From: Devosia riboflavina
GTDB lineage: Bacteria > Pseudomonadota > Alphaproteobacteria > Rhizobiales > Devosiaceae
NCBI RefSeq assembly: GCF_000743575.1
Contig: NZ_JQGC01000017.1
Span: 124,001-188,000, forward strand
Reading direction: 5' to 3'
DNA length: 64,000 bases
The notes under the pieces were generated by a model. That model had not been told where the DNA came from and ran no database searches. It saw only the letters and a list, made by a program, of their open reading frames with translations. The position numbers and the translations under genes were made by a program. Shown here in pieces: positions 8,706 to 18,129 of the stretch (positions are counted from its first letter, which is position 1; the number at the start of each line of letters is the position of its first letter).

Positions 8706-11536
8706 TTGTCTGTCCCCGCGCGCTGCTTGGGCTTGTTGGAGCCCGCGACTTTTGGTCGACGAATGGATTGGTGCGCCAGAGCGATCAGCATCAGGACCGT
8801 TGCACCGACAACGAGGGCAAAGACGCCAAGATCGAAGATCAGCGCCGTGGCCATGGGCACCTTGCCGATCAGAGGAATATCGGCATAGGCGAAGGCCGAG
8901 GTGAGGAAGGGCGCGCCGAGCACCATGGCGCCGATCCCGGTGAGAAGGGCCAAGAGGAGACCCCAGCCGATCCAGAGCAGCGGCAGGATGCGCAGGCGTT
9001 CTTCCACCCAGCGGGTACCGCCGGCGAGATATTGCAGGATGAAGGCCAGCGACATGATAATGCCGGCGATGAAGCCGCCGCCCGGCAGATCGTGGCCGCG
9101 CATCAGCATATAGATGGCGACGACGACGACGACCGGGAACAGCCAGTTCATGATCAGCGCCGGAATACGCAGGAAATCGTCGGCGACATTCTCGCTGGAA
9201 CCAGGCGCGTAGTCGTCGAGTACACGCTGCTGTTCAGGACGCTCCGCACTGTCCGAGGCCGGACGGAAGCGACGCAGGAGGCCGAAGACGGTCAGGGCGA
9301 CCACGCCGAGCACGGTGATTTCGCCCATGGTATCAAAGCCGCGGAAATCGACCAGCATGACATTGACGACATTGGTGCCGCCGCCTTCCTTGTAGGCATT
9401 GGCAAGGAAGAAGTCGGAAATACCCTCAGGCGCCGAGCGCGTCATGATGGCGTAGCTGGCAAGAGCCGTGCCCAGACCGACGAGACCTGCAAGAGCCACG
9501 TCGCGATAGCGGCGCAGCCGTGCGGCCATGGGTGTGCTCTCCGGCACGGGGCTGCGCTTGGGCAGCCAGCGCAGGCCGAGCAGAATGAGAACCGTGGTGG
9601 CGATTTCAGCAAGGAGCTGGGTCAGCGCCAGGTCGGGCGCGGAGAACCAAGCAAAGGTGAGACAGGTCGCAAGGCCCGCACCGCCCATGAGGATCATGGA
9701 GGCGAGGCGATGGAACTTTGCCTGCTGCGCGGCAGCCAGCGCACTGATGCCGCCAAGGAGCCAGACGAGACCCAGAACGGGATCGAAACTCTGCGGCAAG
9801 GGCAGATTGCCCATGCGCGCCCAGCCCGCGGCAATGCCGGCCGCCAGCGCGAGGAAAATGACGACGAAGATCTGCGGCTGCAGGCGCTGCGTGCCGAAGG
9901 CGCCAACGAGATGGCGGGCCCAGCGATTGGTGGCGGTGACGAGGATGCGCTCGAAGACGCGCTGACCCATAAGGCCGCGCGTCAGCGGCACGCCATCGAT
10001 ATCCCTGAGCTTTCGATAATAGGGCACGTAAATGACGGCCCCACCAACCATGGCGATGATGCTCATGATCAAAGGCAGATTAAAACCGTGCCAGACGGAA
10101 AGGCTATAATAGGGCGTGTCGGCGCCGAGCACCGAATGCACGGCCGCGGCGAGATAGGGCGCGATGGTGATGCCGGGGATAATGCCGACGGCGAGACAGA
10201 TCAGCACCAGGATTTCGATGGGGCGACGCATCAGCGCCGGGGGCTCATGCGGCACCTTTTCGAGCTCGGTCGGCGGCGGACCAAAGAAGACACCGTGCAC
10301 GAATTTGATCGAATAGGCGACGCTGAGCATGCCGGCGAGCGTGGCGCCGATCGGCAGGGAGAGATTGACGAAGACGTTGGGATCGAATTCGGCCGTCTCG
10401 GTGAAGAACATTTCCTTCGAGAGAAAACCGTTAAGCAGCGGCACGCCGGCCATGGCGGCGCTGGCGATGATGGCAAGGGTTGCCGTGAAGGGCAGGTATT
10501 TCCTGAGGCCACTCAACTTGCGCACGTCGCGCGTGCCGGTTTCGTGGTCGATGATCCCAACCGCCATGAAGAGCGAGGCCTTGAACGTGGCGTGGTTGGC
10601 GATGTGGAAGATGGCGGCGACGGCCGCGAGGGGCGTCCCCATGCCTAAAAGCGTGGTGATGAGCCCGAGATGGGAAATGGTCGAATAGGCGAGGAGGCCC
10701 TTGAGATCGCGCTGGAACAGCGCGGTATAGGCCCCGAAGATGAGCGTCGCGAGCCCCGTATAGGTGACGATCCAGAACCAGAGCTGGTGGTCGTGCATGA
10801 CCGGCCAGAAGCGCGTCAGGATGAAGACGCCGGCCTTCACCATGGTCGCGGAATGGAGATATGCCGAAACCGGCGTCGGCGCCGTCATGGCATTGGGCAG
10901 CCAGAACTGGAACGGGAACTGCGCCGACTTGGTGAAAGCCCCCAGAAGGAAGAGGATCAGCGCCACCGGATAGAGCGGGCTTTCGACGATCTTGCTGCCC
11001 GAAGCCAGCACATCGTCGAGCTCGTAGCTCCCAACGATATGGCCGATCACCAGCATGGAGACAAAAAGCGCGAGGCCGCCCGTGCCGGTGATGATCAGCG
11101 CCATGCGCGCACCGTCGCGGGCGTCGCCGCGGTGATACCAGTAGCCGATGAGGAGGAACGAGACCAAGCTGGTCAGCTCCCAGAAGATGGCGAGCTGGAT
11201 GATATTTCCCGACATGACGAGGCCGAGCATGGCGCCCATGAACGCGAGCAGCAGCGCATGGAAGCGCGCGATCGGGTCCTTGGGGGACATATAGTAGCGC
11301 GCATAAAGCACGACCAGAAAGCCGATGCAGGTGATGAGCACGGCAAAGAGCCAGGCGAGCCCATCGAGGCGCAAGGTCAGGTTGAGCCCGAGTTGGGGCA
11401 CCCATTCGATGCGGCTGATCAGCACCTCGCCATTGGCGATGGACGGAAAGAGCGCCAGGGACAGGAGGCTGAGAATGGCCGCGACGACCGCCGTGACCCA
11501 GGCCGCACCACGTATCTTTTCGCCCGGCGCGGCCAA
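8696..11536 (-). CDS. mnhA: Mrp-type cation/proton antiporter, fused subunits A and B
   Basis: Large membrane protein with an N-terminal NuoL-like MrpA module (LLFWELTSLVSF-like and TKSAQFPFQFWLPNAM helices), the MrpA-specific middle region (DLALTQLLAEIATTVLILLGL and LVDFRGFDTMGEITVL), and a C-terminal MrpB domain of about 150 residues (GHDLPGGGFIAGIIMSLAF). The A-B fusion is typical of group 2 Mrp operons such as rhizobial pha. The coordinates use the first canonical start, a TTG, but this cuts the first helix. The frame stays open to about 11653 and encodes DFALPLLCFLPFLASVFVLA immediately upstream. No ATG, GTG or TTG lies there; a CTG at 11608 with GAGGA seven bases before it is the best upstream start. 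Confidence 0.9.
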   Translation of the reverse strand: MAAPGEKIRGAAWVTAVVAAILSLLSLALFPSIANGEVLISRIEWVPQLGLNLTLRLDGLAWLFAVLITCIGFLVVLYARYYMSPKDPIARFHALLLAFMGAMLGLVMSGNIIQLAIFWELTSLVSFLLIGYWYHRGDARDGARMALIITGTGGLALFVSMLVIGHIVGSYELDDVLASGSKIVESPLYPVALILFLLGAFTKSAQFPFQFWLPNAMTAPTPVSAYLHSATMVKAGVFILTRFWPVMHDHQLWFWIVTYTGLATLIFGAYTALFQRDLKGLLAYSTISHLGLITTLLGMGTPLAAVAAIFHIANHATFKASLFMAVGIIDHETGTRDVRKLSGLRKYLPFTATLAIIASAAMAGVPLLNGFLSKEMFFTETAEFDPNVFVNLSLPIGATLAGMLSVAYSIKFVHGVFFGPPPTELEKVPHEPPALMRRPIEILVLICLAVGIIPGITIAPYLAAAVHSVLGADTPYYSLSVWHGFNLPLIMSIIAMVGGAVIYVPYYRKLRDIDGVPLTRGLMGQRVFERILVTATNRWARHLVGAFGTQRLQPQIFVVIFLALAAGIAAGWARMGNLPLPQSFDPVLGLVWLLGGISALAAAQQAKFHRLASMILMGGAGLATCLTFAWFSAPDLALTQLLAEIATTVLILLGLRWLPKRSPVPESTPMAARLRRYRDVALAGLVGLGTALASYAIMTRSAPEGISDFFLANAYKEGGGTNVVNVMLVDFRGFDTMGEITVLGVVALTVFGLLRRFRPASDSAERPEQQRVLDDYAPGSSENVADDFLRIPALIMNWLFPVVVVVAIYMLMRGHDLPGGGFIAGIIMSLAFILQYLAGGTRWVEERLRILPLLWIGWGLLLALLTGIGAMVLGAPFLTSAFAYADIPLIGKVPMATALIFDLGVFALVVGATVLMLIALAHQSIRRPKVAGSNKPKQRAGTDKWN

Positions 11537-11730
11537 TACAAAAACGCTAGCCAGAAACGGGAGAAAGCAGAGAAGCGGAAGGGCGAAGTCGGTCGGTATT
11601 GAAGGCAGGGGCCAATCCTCGGGCTCGAATCTATTGCCAAGGTATAGGGATGCTCACGCCTCCTGAGAAGACCACTTTGGACTTAACTTGCATGCTCTTG
11701 CCGTCACATGAAATTCATAGTCCGCAAAGG

Positions 11731-11745
11731 GGCAGAAGTTCTGCC
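11731..11745 (-). terminator. Hairpin just after the second phnE gene
   Basis: Four bases after the phnE stop on the minus strand lies a 7-bp perfect inverted repeat (GGCAGAA / TTCTGCC around one base), followed by CCTTTG. The U-run is weak, so this may be a poor Rho-independent terminator or an mRNA 3' stabiliser at the end of the phn cluster. Confidence 0.35.
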
Positions 11746-11749
11746 TTCT

Positions 11750-12580
11750 TCAGGTCAATTTGGCGCGGATGCGACGGGATATCGCATCGATGATCGACAC
11801 CGTGACGAGGATCAAGAGAATGATGAAGGCGGCGGCCTGCCAATTGTTGATGCGGATGCGATCGGAAAGTTGGAGACCGATGCCCCCTGCCCCGACAATG
11901 CCGAGGATGGTCGCAGAGCGGACATTCGATTCGAAGAAATAGAGCACGTGGCTCATCATCACCGGAAAGACCTGCGGAAAGACACCGAGCCGCATGACGT
12001 GCAGGCGCCCACCGCCTGAGGCGCGCACGCCGTCGACCGGCTTTTTATCGACATTCTCGATAGCCTCGGCAAAGAGTTTGCCGAGCACCATGACATCGCC
12101 CACGGCAATGGCGAGCACGCCGGCAAAGGGGCCGAGGCCGACGGCGGAGACGAAGATCAGCGCCCAGACGAGACCATCGATGCCGCGGAACGCGTCGAAG
12201 AAGCGCCTGATGCCGAAATGGAAGGCCCAATTGGGCACGATGTTCTTGGCGCCCATGAAGCCGAGCGGAACCGCCAGCACCGCGGCAATGACGGTGCCGA
12301 GAAAGGCCATGGCGAGCGTTTCCAGCATGGCCAGCAGATAGTCGGGCAGGCCATCGCCGGGCCAGGGCGGGATCATCAGACCGACCAGCATGCCGAGCTT
12401 GCCGAGCCCATTGAAAATGCGCATGGGCGAGGCATCGATCCACCAGAGTCCGAAGCCGAGAACCGCGATAAACGCGGCCCATATGCCCCAATCGCGCAGA
12501 CGCTGCGGCAGCGGGCGACTGAAAATTTCGGGATTGGTGCGGCGAAGACGGGCAATGTCGGCGTGCTGAGCGGTGTTCAT
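11750..12580 (-). CDS. phnE: Phosphonate ABC transporter permease (second PhnE)
   Basis: Binding-protein-dependent inner-membrane permease, 276 residues with about six hydrophobic helices. The EAA-type loop reads DGVRASGGGRLHVMRLGVFPQVFP, and the C-terminal helix motif VGAGGIGLQLSDRI is typical of PhnE. It lies 3 bp after the first phnE, so the two probably form a heterodimeric channel with PhnC and PhnD. It is the last gene of the leftward phn cluster. Confidence 0.88.
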   Translation of the reverse strand: MNTAQHADIARLRRTNPEIFSRPLPQRLRDWGIWAAFIAVLGFGLWWIDASPMRIFNGLGKLGMLVGLMIPPWPGDGLPDYLLAMLETLAMAFLGTVIAAVLAVPLGFMGAKNIVPNWAFHFGIRRFFDAFRGIDGLVWALIFVSAVGLGPFAGVLAIAVGDVMVLGKLFAEAIENVDKKPVDGVRASGGGRLHVMRLGVFPQVFPVMMSHVLYFFESNVRSATILGIVGAGGIGLQLSDRIRINNWQAAAFIILLILVTVSIIDAISRRIRAKLT

Positions 12581-12583
12581 GGG

Positions 12584-13495
12584 TTAGGCACCCTGCGTGA
12601 GGTCGTTGCCGATCAGGCGATGGCGGATGGTTTCGCAGATGATGTCGATCACTGACGTGGTCAGGATCAGCAGCAGCAGAATGGCGGAGATATCGGTATA
12701 TTCGAACTGGCGGATGGCGACGTAGAGATCCTCGCCAATACCGCCGGCACCGACAAGGCCGAGCGCGGAGGCCCCGCGCACATTGATCTCGAAGCGCAGC
12801 AGCAGGTAGCTTGCATAATTGGGCAGGGCCTGCGGCACGACGCCGAGACGCATGATCATCGGCCAATTGCCGCCCGAAGCGCGCACGCCCTCGATGGGGC
12901 GCGGATCGACGTTTTCATTGACCTCGGCAAAGAGCTTTCCGAGCGAACCGGCGGTGTGGACGGCGATGGCCAGGACGCCGGCAAAGGGTCCGAGGCCAAA
13001 GGCAAAGACGAAGATCAGCGCAAAGACCAGTTCGGGCACGGTGCGGCAGAATTCGAGCGCGCGGCGCGCGGCAAAGTAGATGCCGGTATTTTCAACGAGG
13101 TTTCGCGAGGCCGGAAAGCAGAGCAGGAGAGCCAGAATACCACCGAGAACCGTGCCGACAAAACCCATGAGAATGGTTTCGACGAGCAGCCGCAGCCAGA
13201 AGCGCAGGCCCCAATACCATTCGGCGAGATCGCCCCAGAGGTTTTCGATCGTCAGCTTTGGCAGGGTGCCGGCGATATAGTTCCAGGCCATGGGCAGGCC
13301 CTTGATGAGGCCGGGAATGCTGAAATCGCTGACGCTGATGGAGCCCACAAGCGCGGCGAGAAATAGCACGCCATAGAGAAGCGTCCAGTTGCGGCGGGTA
13401 AACTGCTGCTGGCGATAGCGGCCTTCGAACGAGAGGAGGCGCTCCTCCCGCGTCGTCGATGACAGCCGGCCATTGGTGGGGGTCAAAGTGGACAC
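12584..13495 (-). CDS. phnE: Phosphonate ABC transporter permease (first PhnE)
   Basis: PhnE-family permease, 303 residues. The EAA loop EGVRASGGNWPMIMRLGVVPQALPN and VGAGGIGEDLYVAIRQFEY are diagnostic. I chose the GTG at 13495 (VSTLTPTNGRLSS), preceded by GAGGG. The longer frame would run back through the hairpin and into phnD. It has a hydrophilic N-terminal arm of about 45 residues not present in the second PhnE. Confidence 0.86.
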   Translation of the reverse strand: MSTLTPTNGRLSSTTREERLLSFEGRYRQQQFTRRNWTLLYGVLFLAALVGSISVSDFSIPGLIKGLPMAWNYIAGTLPKLTIENLWGDLAEWYWGLRFWLRLLVETILMGFVGTVLGGILALLLCFPASRNLVENTGIYFAARRALEFCRTVPELVFALIFVFAFGLGPFAGVLAIAVHTAGSLGKLFAEVNENVDPRPIEGVRASGGNWPMIMRLGVVPQALPNYASYLLLRFEINVRGASALGLVGAGGIGEDLYVAIRQFEYTDISAILLLLILTTSVIDIICETIRHRLIGNDLTQGA

Positions 13496-13511
13496 GGGGC
13501 CCTCGCAGATG

Positions 13512-13543
13512 AAAAAGGCCGACGCACGGGATGCGCGCCGGCC
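13512..13543 (-). terminator. Attenuator-like hairpin between phnD and phnE
   Basis: On the minus strand, 13 bases after the phnD stop, an interrupted stem (GGCCG with CGGCC, plus an inner CGCA with TGCG) is followed directly by TTTTT. It has the form of a partial Rho-independent terminator. Such hairpins after binding-protein genes commonly raise their expression relative to the downstream permeases. Confidence 0.55.
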
Positions 13544-13556
13544 AGGGGACAAGAGA

Positions 13557-14477
13557 TCAGTTGCCGTTCTTGCGGCGCTCTTCGGCGTTGAACTCGGTGA
13601 TGGCGACGAGGTCGAGATAGTCCTCGTGCTTGGCTTCGACATAGCCGCTGGACGTGCCGTTGCTGTAGATGGCAAAGCCTTCCGGGTCCTTTTCCGGGAA
13701 AGCCATCAGCGCAGTCTTGAACGCATCCTGCAGTTCTTGCGGCAGGGTGGTCAGCATCATGACCGGGGTATTCGGAATAACCGGGGACTTCCAGATGATG
13801 CGGGTCGAACCGGCAGGGATCAGGCCCTTCTTTTCCATGGTCTGGATATTGCCGGCAGTTTCATTGCGCCAATGGGTGGCGACGGCTTCAAACGTGCCGT
13901 TGACCAGCGCCATGACGCTCTGTTCATGGCCGCCAGAGAAGGCGACTTCGCCGAAATAGTCATCGGCCGAGGTCTTGAGTTCGGTCGAGAGATAATAGGA
14001 GGGAACGGCATAGCCCGAGGCCGAATTGGGGTCGGCAAAGGCGAAGGATTTCCCCTTGATATCTTCCAGCGACTGATAGGGGCTGTCGGCGCGCACCGCG
14101 ATGACGGAATAGTAGCCGAGATTGCCATCCTGATCGAGGGTGACCGCCACCGGGGCGATATCTTCGCCCATGACCTTGCGGGCGAGCGCATAGGCGGCAG
14201 GACCGACCGAGGCGAACTGCACGTGGCCCGAGCGCATGGCTTCGATCACGGCGGCATAGTCGGTACCGCGCACGATATTGACCGGCACGCCCAGCTCGCG
14301 GCTGAGATAATCGGCATAGGGCTGGGTGCGGGCAATGGCATCGGTCTCGTTCTCGCCCGAGGAAATGCCGATGGTCAGTTCGGGATATTCCGTCTTCCAT
14401 TCTTGCGCGAAGAGGGGGGGGACAAGCGCGAGCGAAACCAGCGCAGCCGCAAGGCCGCGACGCGTCAAGGTGAGCAT
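13557..14477 (-). CDS. phnD: Phosphonate ABC transporter substrate-binding protein
   Basis: Periplasmic binding protein of the PhnD family, 306 residues, with an N-terminal signal peptide ending near LVPPLFAQ. Conserved blocks are GISSGENETDAIARTQPYA, VNIVRGTDYAAVIEAMRSG, FASVGPAAYALA and FAFADPNSASGYAVP (ligand-binding loops of PhnD/PtxB proteins). It delivers a phosphonate-type anion to PhnE/PhnC; the exact ligand cannot be read from sequence. A hairpin separates it from phnE. Confidence 0.9.
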   Translation of the reverse strand: MLTLTRRGLAAALVSLALVPPLFAQEWKTEYPELTIGISSGENETDAIARTQPYADYLSRELGVPVNIVRGTDYAAVIEAMRSGHVQFASVGPAAYALARKVMGEDIAPVAVTLDQDGNLGYYSVIAVRADSPYQSLEDIKGKSFAFADPNSASGYAVPSYYLSTELKTSADDYFGEVAFSGGHEQSVMALVNGTFEAVATHWRNETAGNIQTMEKKGLIPAGSTRIIWKSPVIPNTPVMMLTTLPQELQDAFKTALMAFPEKDPEGFAIYSNGTSSGYVEAKHEDYLDLVAITEFNAEERRKNGN

Positions 14478-14509
14478 TGGTGAAACTCCGGGTTGGGAAA
14501 GGAAGGGCC

Positions 14510-15325
14510 CTAGTGAGCCGCCTCCATCTGTCGTCCTGCGGGACTGGTTCCAGTCATGGTCGAGGTCAGGTTTTCGTCCACGGCTGTTTCGGTATCGTCA
14601 CCATAGATCTCCTGGATCACCGAAGAGGTGAGCTGGCTCGGCGTGCCGTCGAAGACGACGTGGCCATGCGCCATGCCCACGACGCGGTCGCAATAGGCGC
14701 GGGCCGCATCGAGCGTGTGGAGATTGGTGATGACGGTAATCTTGTCCTGGCGGTTGATGGTGCGCAGTGCATCCATCACCAGCCTTGCATTGCGCGGGTC
14801 GAGCGAAGCGATGGGCTCGTCGGCAAGAATGAGGCTCGGCTTCTGCATCAGGGCGCGGGCGATGGCGACGCGCTGCTGCTGACCACCGGAGAGCGTATCG
14901 GCGCGCTGCAGCGCCTGGGACAAAAGGTCCAGCCGATCGAGCGCCATGGCGGCATTGGCCCGGTCTTCGGCTGGAAAGCGCTTGAGCATCACCGGCAGCG
15001 TCGCCGCGGTGCCGATGCGGCCGATCATGACATTGGTGAGAACGTCGAGACGGTTCACGAGGTTAAACTGCTGAAAGATCATGGCGCAGCGGGCCCGCCA
15101 GGCCCGCAAGGCTTTGCCTTCGAGCGCGCCGACATCGGTGTCGCCAAAACTGATGCGACCTTCGCTGACGCCGGCGAGGCGGTTGATGAGACGGAGGAGG
15201 GTCGACTTGCCGGCACCGGACCGGCCGATAATGCCGACCATCTGGCCCGGGGCGAAGGTGAGCGACACGTTGTTGACGGCAATCGTGTCGCCAAAAGTCT
15301 TGGTGACTTTTTTCAGTTCCAGCAT
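14510..15325 (-). CDS. phnC: Phosphonate ABC transporter ATP-binding protein
   Basis: Cytoplasmic ABC ATPase, 271 residues. Walker [10 protein letters not shown] (34-42), Q-loop [17 protein letters not shown] as in PhnC, signature LSGGQQQR, Walker [13 protein letters not shown], and the PhnC-type [18 protein letters not shown]. It is first in the transport unit phnC-phnD-phnE-phnE, 55 bp after phnM. AAGG lies 7 bases before the ATG, and the likely promoter and PhnF operator lie just upstream. Confidence 0.92.
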   Translation of the reverse strand: MLELKKVTKTFGDTIAVNNVSLTFAPGQMVGIIGRSGAGKSTLLRLINRLAGVSEGRISFGDTDVGALEGKALRAWRARCAMIFQQFNLVNRLDVLTNVMIGRIGTAATLPVMLKRFPAEDRANAAMALDRLDLLSQALQRADTLSGGQQQRVAIARALMQKPSLILADEPIASLDPRNARLVMDALRTINRQDKITVITNLHTLDAARAYCDRVVGMAHGHVVFDGTPSQLTSSVIQEIYGDDTETAVDENLTSTMTGTSPAGRQMEAAH

Positions 15326-15380
15326 GACGCACCTTGCCGTTGCTCTATGCGTAAAACCCTAACCCGTCTCAATGACACGA

Positions 15381-16580
15381 TTAACTCATTCGAATGACTG
15401 TCTCGTGACGTGTTGAAAGGCCCGAAAGGGCGAGCGCGCCGTCCGAATGGACGAAGCGGCCGCGTGAGAGGGTCGCATGGACGCGACCGACACCGGCATC
15501 GCTGGCAATAAGGAGATCGGCACGCAGGCCGACACGGATTTCGCCGCGATCTTCGAGGCCGAGCGCCCGGGCCGGATTGAGCGAGGTGAGCTTGGCCGCG
15601 CCCGGCAGGCCATTGGGATCGGTCTTGCCCAGGACCAGCACGGCCGGCAGCATGGCGGAGGGGTGATAGTCGGCGGCAAGAAGATCGAGCACGCCGGCTT
15701 CATGGGCTTCGCGGGCCGAGAGATTGCCGGAATAGGACTGGCCGCGGAGAGCGTTCGGCGCGCCCATGGCATTGAGCATGCCCCGGCGATTTGCTTCCTT
15801 GGCGGCTTCCAGAGTCACCGGGAATTCCGAAATATTGGCGCCGAGGGAATCCATCAGCTCCACTTTTTCGATCGTGTCGTCATCGTGGCTCGCGACCGGC
15901 ACGCCATGCAGCGCGCAATATTGGGTGATGGCGCGGAGGGTCGCGGTCATGTCGCCGGCGGTTTCTTGGCGGTCGCGAATGCGCTGCTGCAATTGTTCGG
16001 CGGCGGCTTCGAGCGAAATGCCCTTGTTCTTGGAAATGTTGGCGGCCTGGAGTTCCAGATTGCGATACTGCCCCTGCCCCGGCGTGTGATCGCAGAGGGA
16101 AACGAGATCGACCGAGCCCTCGCCGACGAGTTCCTTCACCACAGACAAGGCAGCCGGGAAAGTCACTTCAAAACGGGCATGGACGCGGTGGTCGATCAGC
16201 AGGTTCGGCCGCGCCGCGACGACGGCGCGGATCATTTCGCTGGTAAAGTCGTAGGAGCGCATATGGCCATAGGTGGAGCCCGGCGCGAAGGAGAGCGAGG
16301 CATAGGCCGTGGTGACGCCCGCCGTTGCAAGCTTCATGTCGAGATCGCGGAGGCCCATTTCCATCGGCATGCGCACGCCCGGACGCGGCTCGATTTCCCT
16401 CTCGATCATGTCGCCATGCATATCGATCATGCCCGGCATGAGGAGGAGACCACGACCGTCTACGTCGGCATTGGCGACGGGCGTTTCGCTGATCTCGGCA
16501 ATGATGCCGTCTTCGATACTTACCGCGCCGTTTTCGATGACGCGATCGGCGAGGACGATACGGAAATTAGAGAGCCACAT
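15381..16580 (-). CDS. phnM: Ribose 1-phosphonate 5-triphosphate diphosphatase-like amidohydrolase
   Basis: PhnM family, amidohydrolase superfamily, 399 residues. In canonical C-P lyase systems it removes pyrophosphate from ribose 1-methylphosphonate 5-triphosphate. Metal-site motifs visible are PGMIDMHGDMIE near the N-terminus with PRPGV after it, LIDHRVHARFEV, SLCDHTPGQGQ and SHDDDT. I chose ATG 16580 (MWLSNFRIV), which gives the family N-terminus and overlaps the phnL stop by 14 bp. Last gene of the phnF-to-phnM unit. Confidence 0.88.
   Translation of the reverse strand: MWLSNFRIVLADRVIENGAVSIEDGIIAEISETPVANADVDGRGLLLMPGMIDMHGDMIEREIEPRPGVRMPMEMGLRDLDMKLATAGVTTAYASLSFAPGSTYGHMRSYDFTSEMIRAVVAARPNLLIDHRVHARFEVTFPAALSVVKELVGEGSVDLVSLCDHTPGQGQYRNLELQAANISKNKGISLEAAAEQLQQRIRDRQETAGDMTATLRAITQYCALHGVPVASHDDDTIEKVELMDSLGANISEFPVTLEAAKEANRRGMLNAMGAPNALRGQSYSGNLSAREAHEAGVLDLLAADYHPSAMLPAVLVLGKTDPNGLPGAAKLTSLNPARALGLEDRGEIRVGLRADLLIASDAGVGRVHATLSRGRFVHSDGALALSGLSTRHETVIRMS
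15384..15399 (-). promoter_or_regulatory. PhnF operator candidate upstream of phnC
   Basis: Contains the perfect 12-bp palindrome TCATTCGAATGA, which recurs immediately upstream of phnF and has the size and symmetry of a GntR/HutC-family operator. It overlaps the last codons of phnM (Val-Ile-Arg-Met-Ser), so the phnC promoter is partly embedded in phnM. A TTGAGA -35-like element with a CATAGA -10-like element 17 bp further on lies between the palindrome and phnC. Confidence 0.65.
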
Positions 16581-17298
16581 TGTCTTCTTCCTCGCTCTGG
16601 TCGGCAACGACCTTGGTATTGAGATTGATTTCGCGGTCGATCAATTGAGCGACGTCGCCGGGGTGATGGAACACGCCAATGATGGCGACACCTTGCGCCT
16701 TCAAATCGGAGAGGCGACGCACGAGGGCGGCGCGGGCACCAACGTCAAGCGATGCCGTGGGCTCATCGAGCAGCAGCAGTTTTTGCGGCAGGATCAGCGC
16801 ACGAGCCAGATTGACCTTCTGCTGTTCGCCACCTGAGAAAGTGCTGGGATAGGCACGCCAGAGTTCGGGGCGTACACCGAACTGGTCGAGCCAGTGCCGG
16901 GCTTGATCGAGTGCCTCGGGCTGCGAGGTGCCCGCGAGAAGCAATGGCTCGGCGACGATATCTTGCGCCGCTACGCGCGGTCGTGCATTGAGGAACTGAG
17001 TGACAAAACCGATTTCCTCGCGGCGGAGCAGCGCGATATCGACATCGGCCGCATTGGCGAGGTCGATATCGCCGTGATTGGAGCGGTACCAGACGTGGCC
17101 GCCAACCGGCAGATAGGAGCGCCAGATGGTGCGCAGCAGCGTCGACTTGCCGGCGCCATTGTGCCCGCGCAGCAGCAGAAATTCGCCTTCATGAAGGTCG
17201 AAGCTGACCCCTTCAAAGGCATGCAGCATGCTGTCGAGATGATACATGCGGAAGGTCTTAGTGAGCCCATCGACACGCAGCAAGGGAGTGGAGTTCAT
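16567..17298 (-). CDS. phnL: C-P lyase-associated ABC protein PhnL
   Basis: ABC-type ATPase without a transmembrane partner, 243 residues. Walker A LRGHNGAGKST, the PhnL-type GFVTQFLNARPRVAAQDIV, signature FSGGEQQKVNLARAL, Walker B LLLLDEPTASLD, switch FHHPGD. In E. coli, PhnL assists PhnG, PhnH and PhnI in forming the ribosylated phosphonate. It lies 9 bp after phnK and overlaps phnM. Confidence 0.88.
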   Translation of the reverse strand: MNSTPLLRVDGLTKTFRMYHLDSMLHAFEGVSFDLHEGEFLLLRGHNGAGKSTLLRTIWRSYLPVGGHVWYRSNHGDIDLANAADVDIALLRREEIGFVTQFLNARPRVAAQDIVAEPLLLAGTSQPEALDQARHWLDQFGVRPELWRAYPSTFSGGEQQKVNLARALILPQKLLLLDEPTASLDVGARAALVRRLSDLKAQGVAIIGVFHHPGDVAQLIDREINLNTKVVADQSEEEDNVAL

Positions 17299-17307
17299 GG
17301 GATCACC

Positions 17308-18129
17308 TCAGAGCTTTGCGTGCACGAGTTGCTGGGTATAGTTGTGCTGCGGGTCCTGGAACACCTGATCGGCAAGACCCTCTTCCACCACTTCGCCATG
17401 GCGCATGACCATGACACGGTCGGCCATCGTGCGGATGACGCCCAGATCGTGGCTGACCAGCACCATGGTGATTTTCCGGTCGCGCTGAAGCCGCTTTAGC
17501 GTATCGAGCACCAGCGCCTGCACGGAAACGTCGAGACCCGTCGTGGGCTCGTCGAGCAGCAACAAAGCAGGTTCGAGTGCGATGGCCTTTGCCAATTGCA
17601 CGCGCTGCTGCATGCCGCCCGACAGCTCGATAGGCCGCGCATCCATGCGCGAAAGCGGGAATTCGGAGGCATCGAGCGCTTCGCGTGCCTTGGCCCGGAG
17701 CACATCAAAGCTGCGTTCGCCGGCAATAAGCAGCCGCTCGGCGACATTGCCGCTCGAAGAATGCTTCATCAGCAGGCCCAGATGCGGGTTCTGGTAAACG
17801 ATGCCGATATGCCGAGCGCAGAGCATGCGGCGCTCGTAGCGCGTCAGGTCGAAGAGATTGCCGTCCTCGCGGTTCGGAAGGCGCAGCGTGTAGTCGCCGC
17901 TATCAGGCGTGTCTTCGAGGTTCATCATCCGCAGCAGCGTCGACTTTCCCGAGCCGCTTTCCCCGACAATGCCCATGACTTCGCCGGGATAGACCGTGGC
18001 ATCGACATGGCGCAGGGCGCGGACGTCACCGTAGGTTTTGGAAATATCGCGCATCGTAAGAAGCGGTTCGGCCCGCATCAGGCGCGGCGCGGCGCGGTCC
18101 AGCGCCGCGGGGCTCATATCCAAGCTCAT
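17308..18129 (-). CDS. phnK: C-P lyase-associated ABC protein PhnK
   Basis: ABC ATPase, 273 residues. Walker A GESGSGKST, the PhnK-type HIGIVYQNPHLGL, signature LSGGMQQRVQLAKAIAL, Walker B LLLLDEPTTGLDVSVQA, and the C-terminal DPQHNYTQQLV. PhnK docks on PhnJ in the E. coli complex. It starts inside the phnJ stop (4-bp overlap). The N-terminal 20 residues before the ABC fold are extra relative to E. coli. Confidence 0.87.
   Translation of the reverse strand: MSLDMSPAALDRAAPRLMRAEPLLTMRDISKTYGDVRALRHVDATVYPGEVMGIVGESGSGKSTLLRMMNLEDTPDSGDYTLRLPNREDGNLFDLTRYERRMLCARHIGIVYQNPHLGLLMKHSSSGNVAERLLIAGERSFDVLRAKAREALDASEFPLSRMDARPIELSGGMQQRVQLAKAIALEPALLLLDEPTTGLDVSVQALVLDTLKRLQRDRKITMVLVSHDLGVIRTMADRVMVMRHGEVVEEGLADQVFQDPQHNYTQQLVHAKL

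Noticed and set aside
8768-10648. 626-codon plus-strand frame opposite mnhA
   Set aside because: Composition is a shadow of a GC-rich membrane-protein gene (Asp, His, Gly, Glu and Arg rich, no domains).
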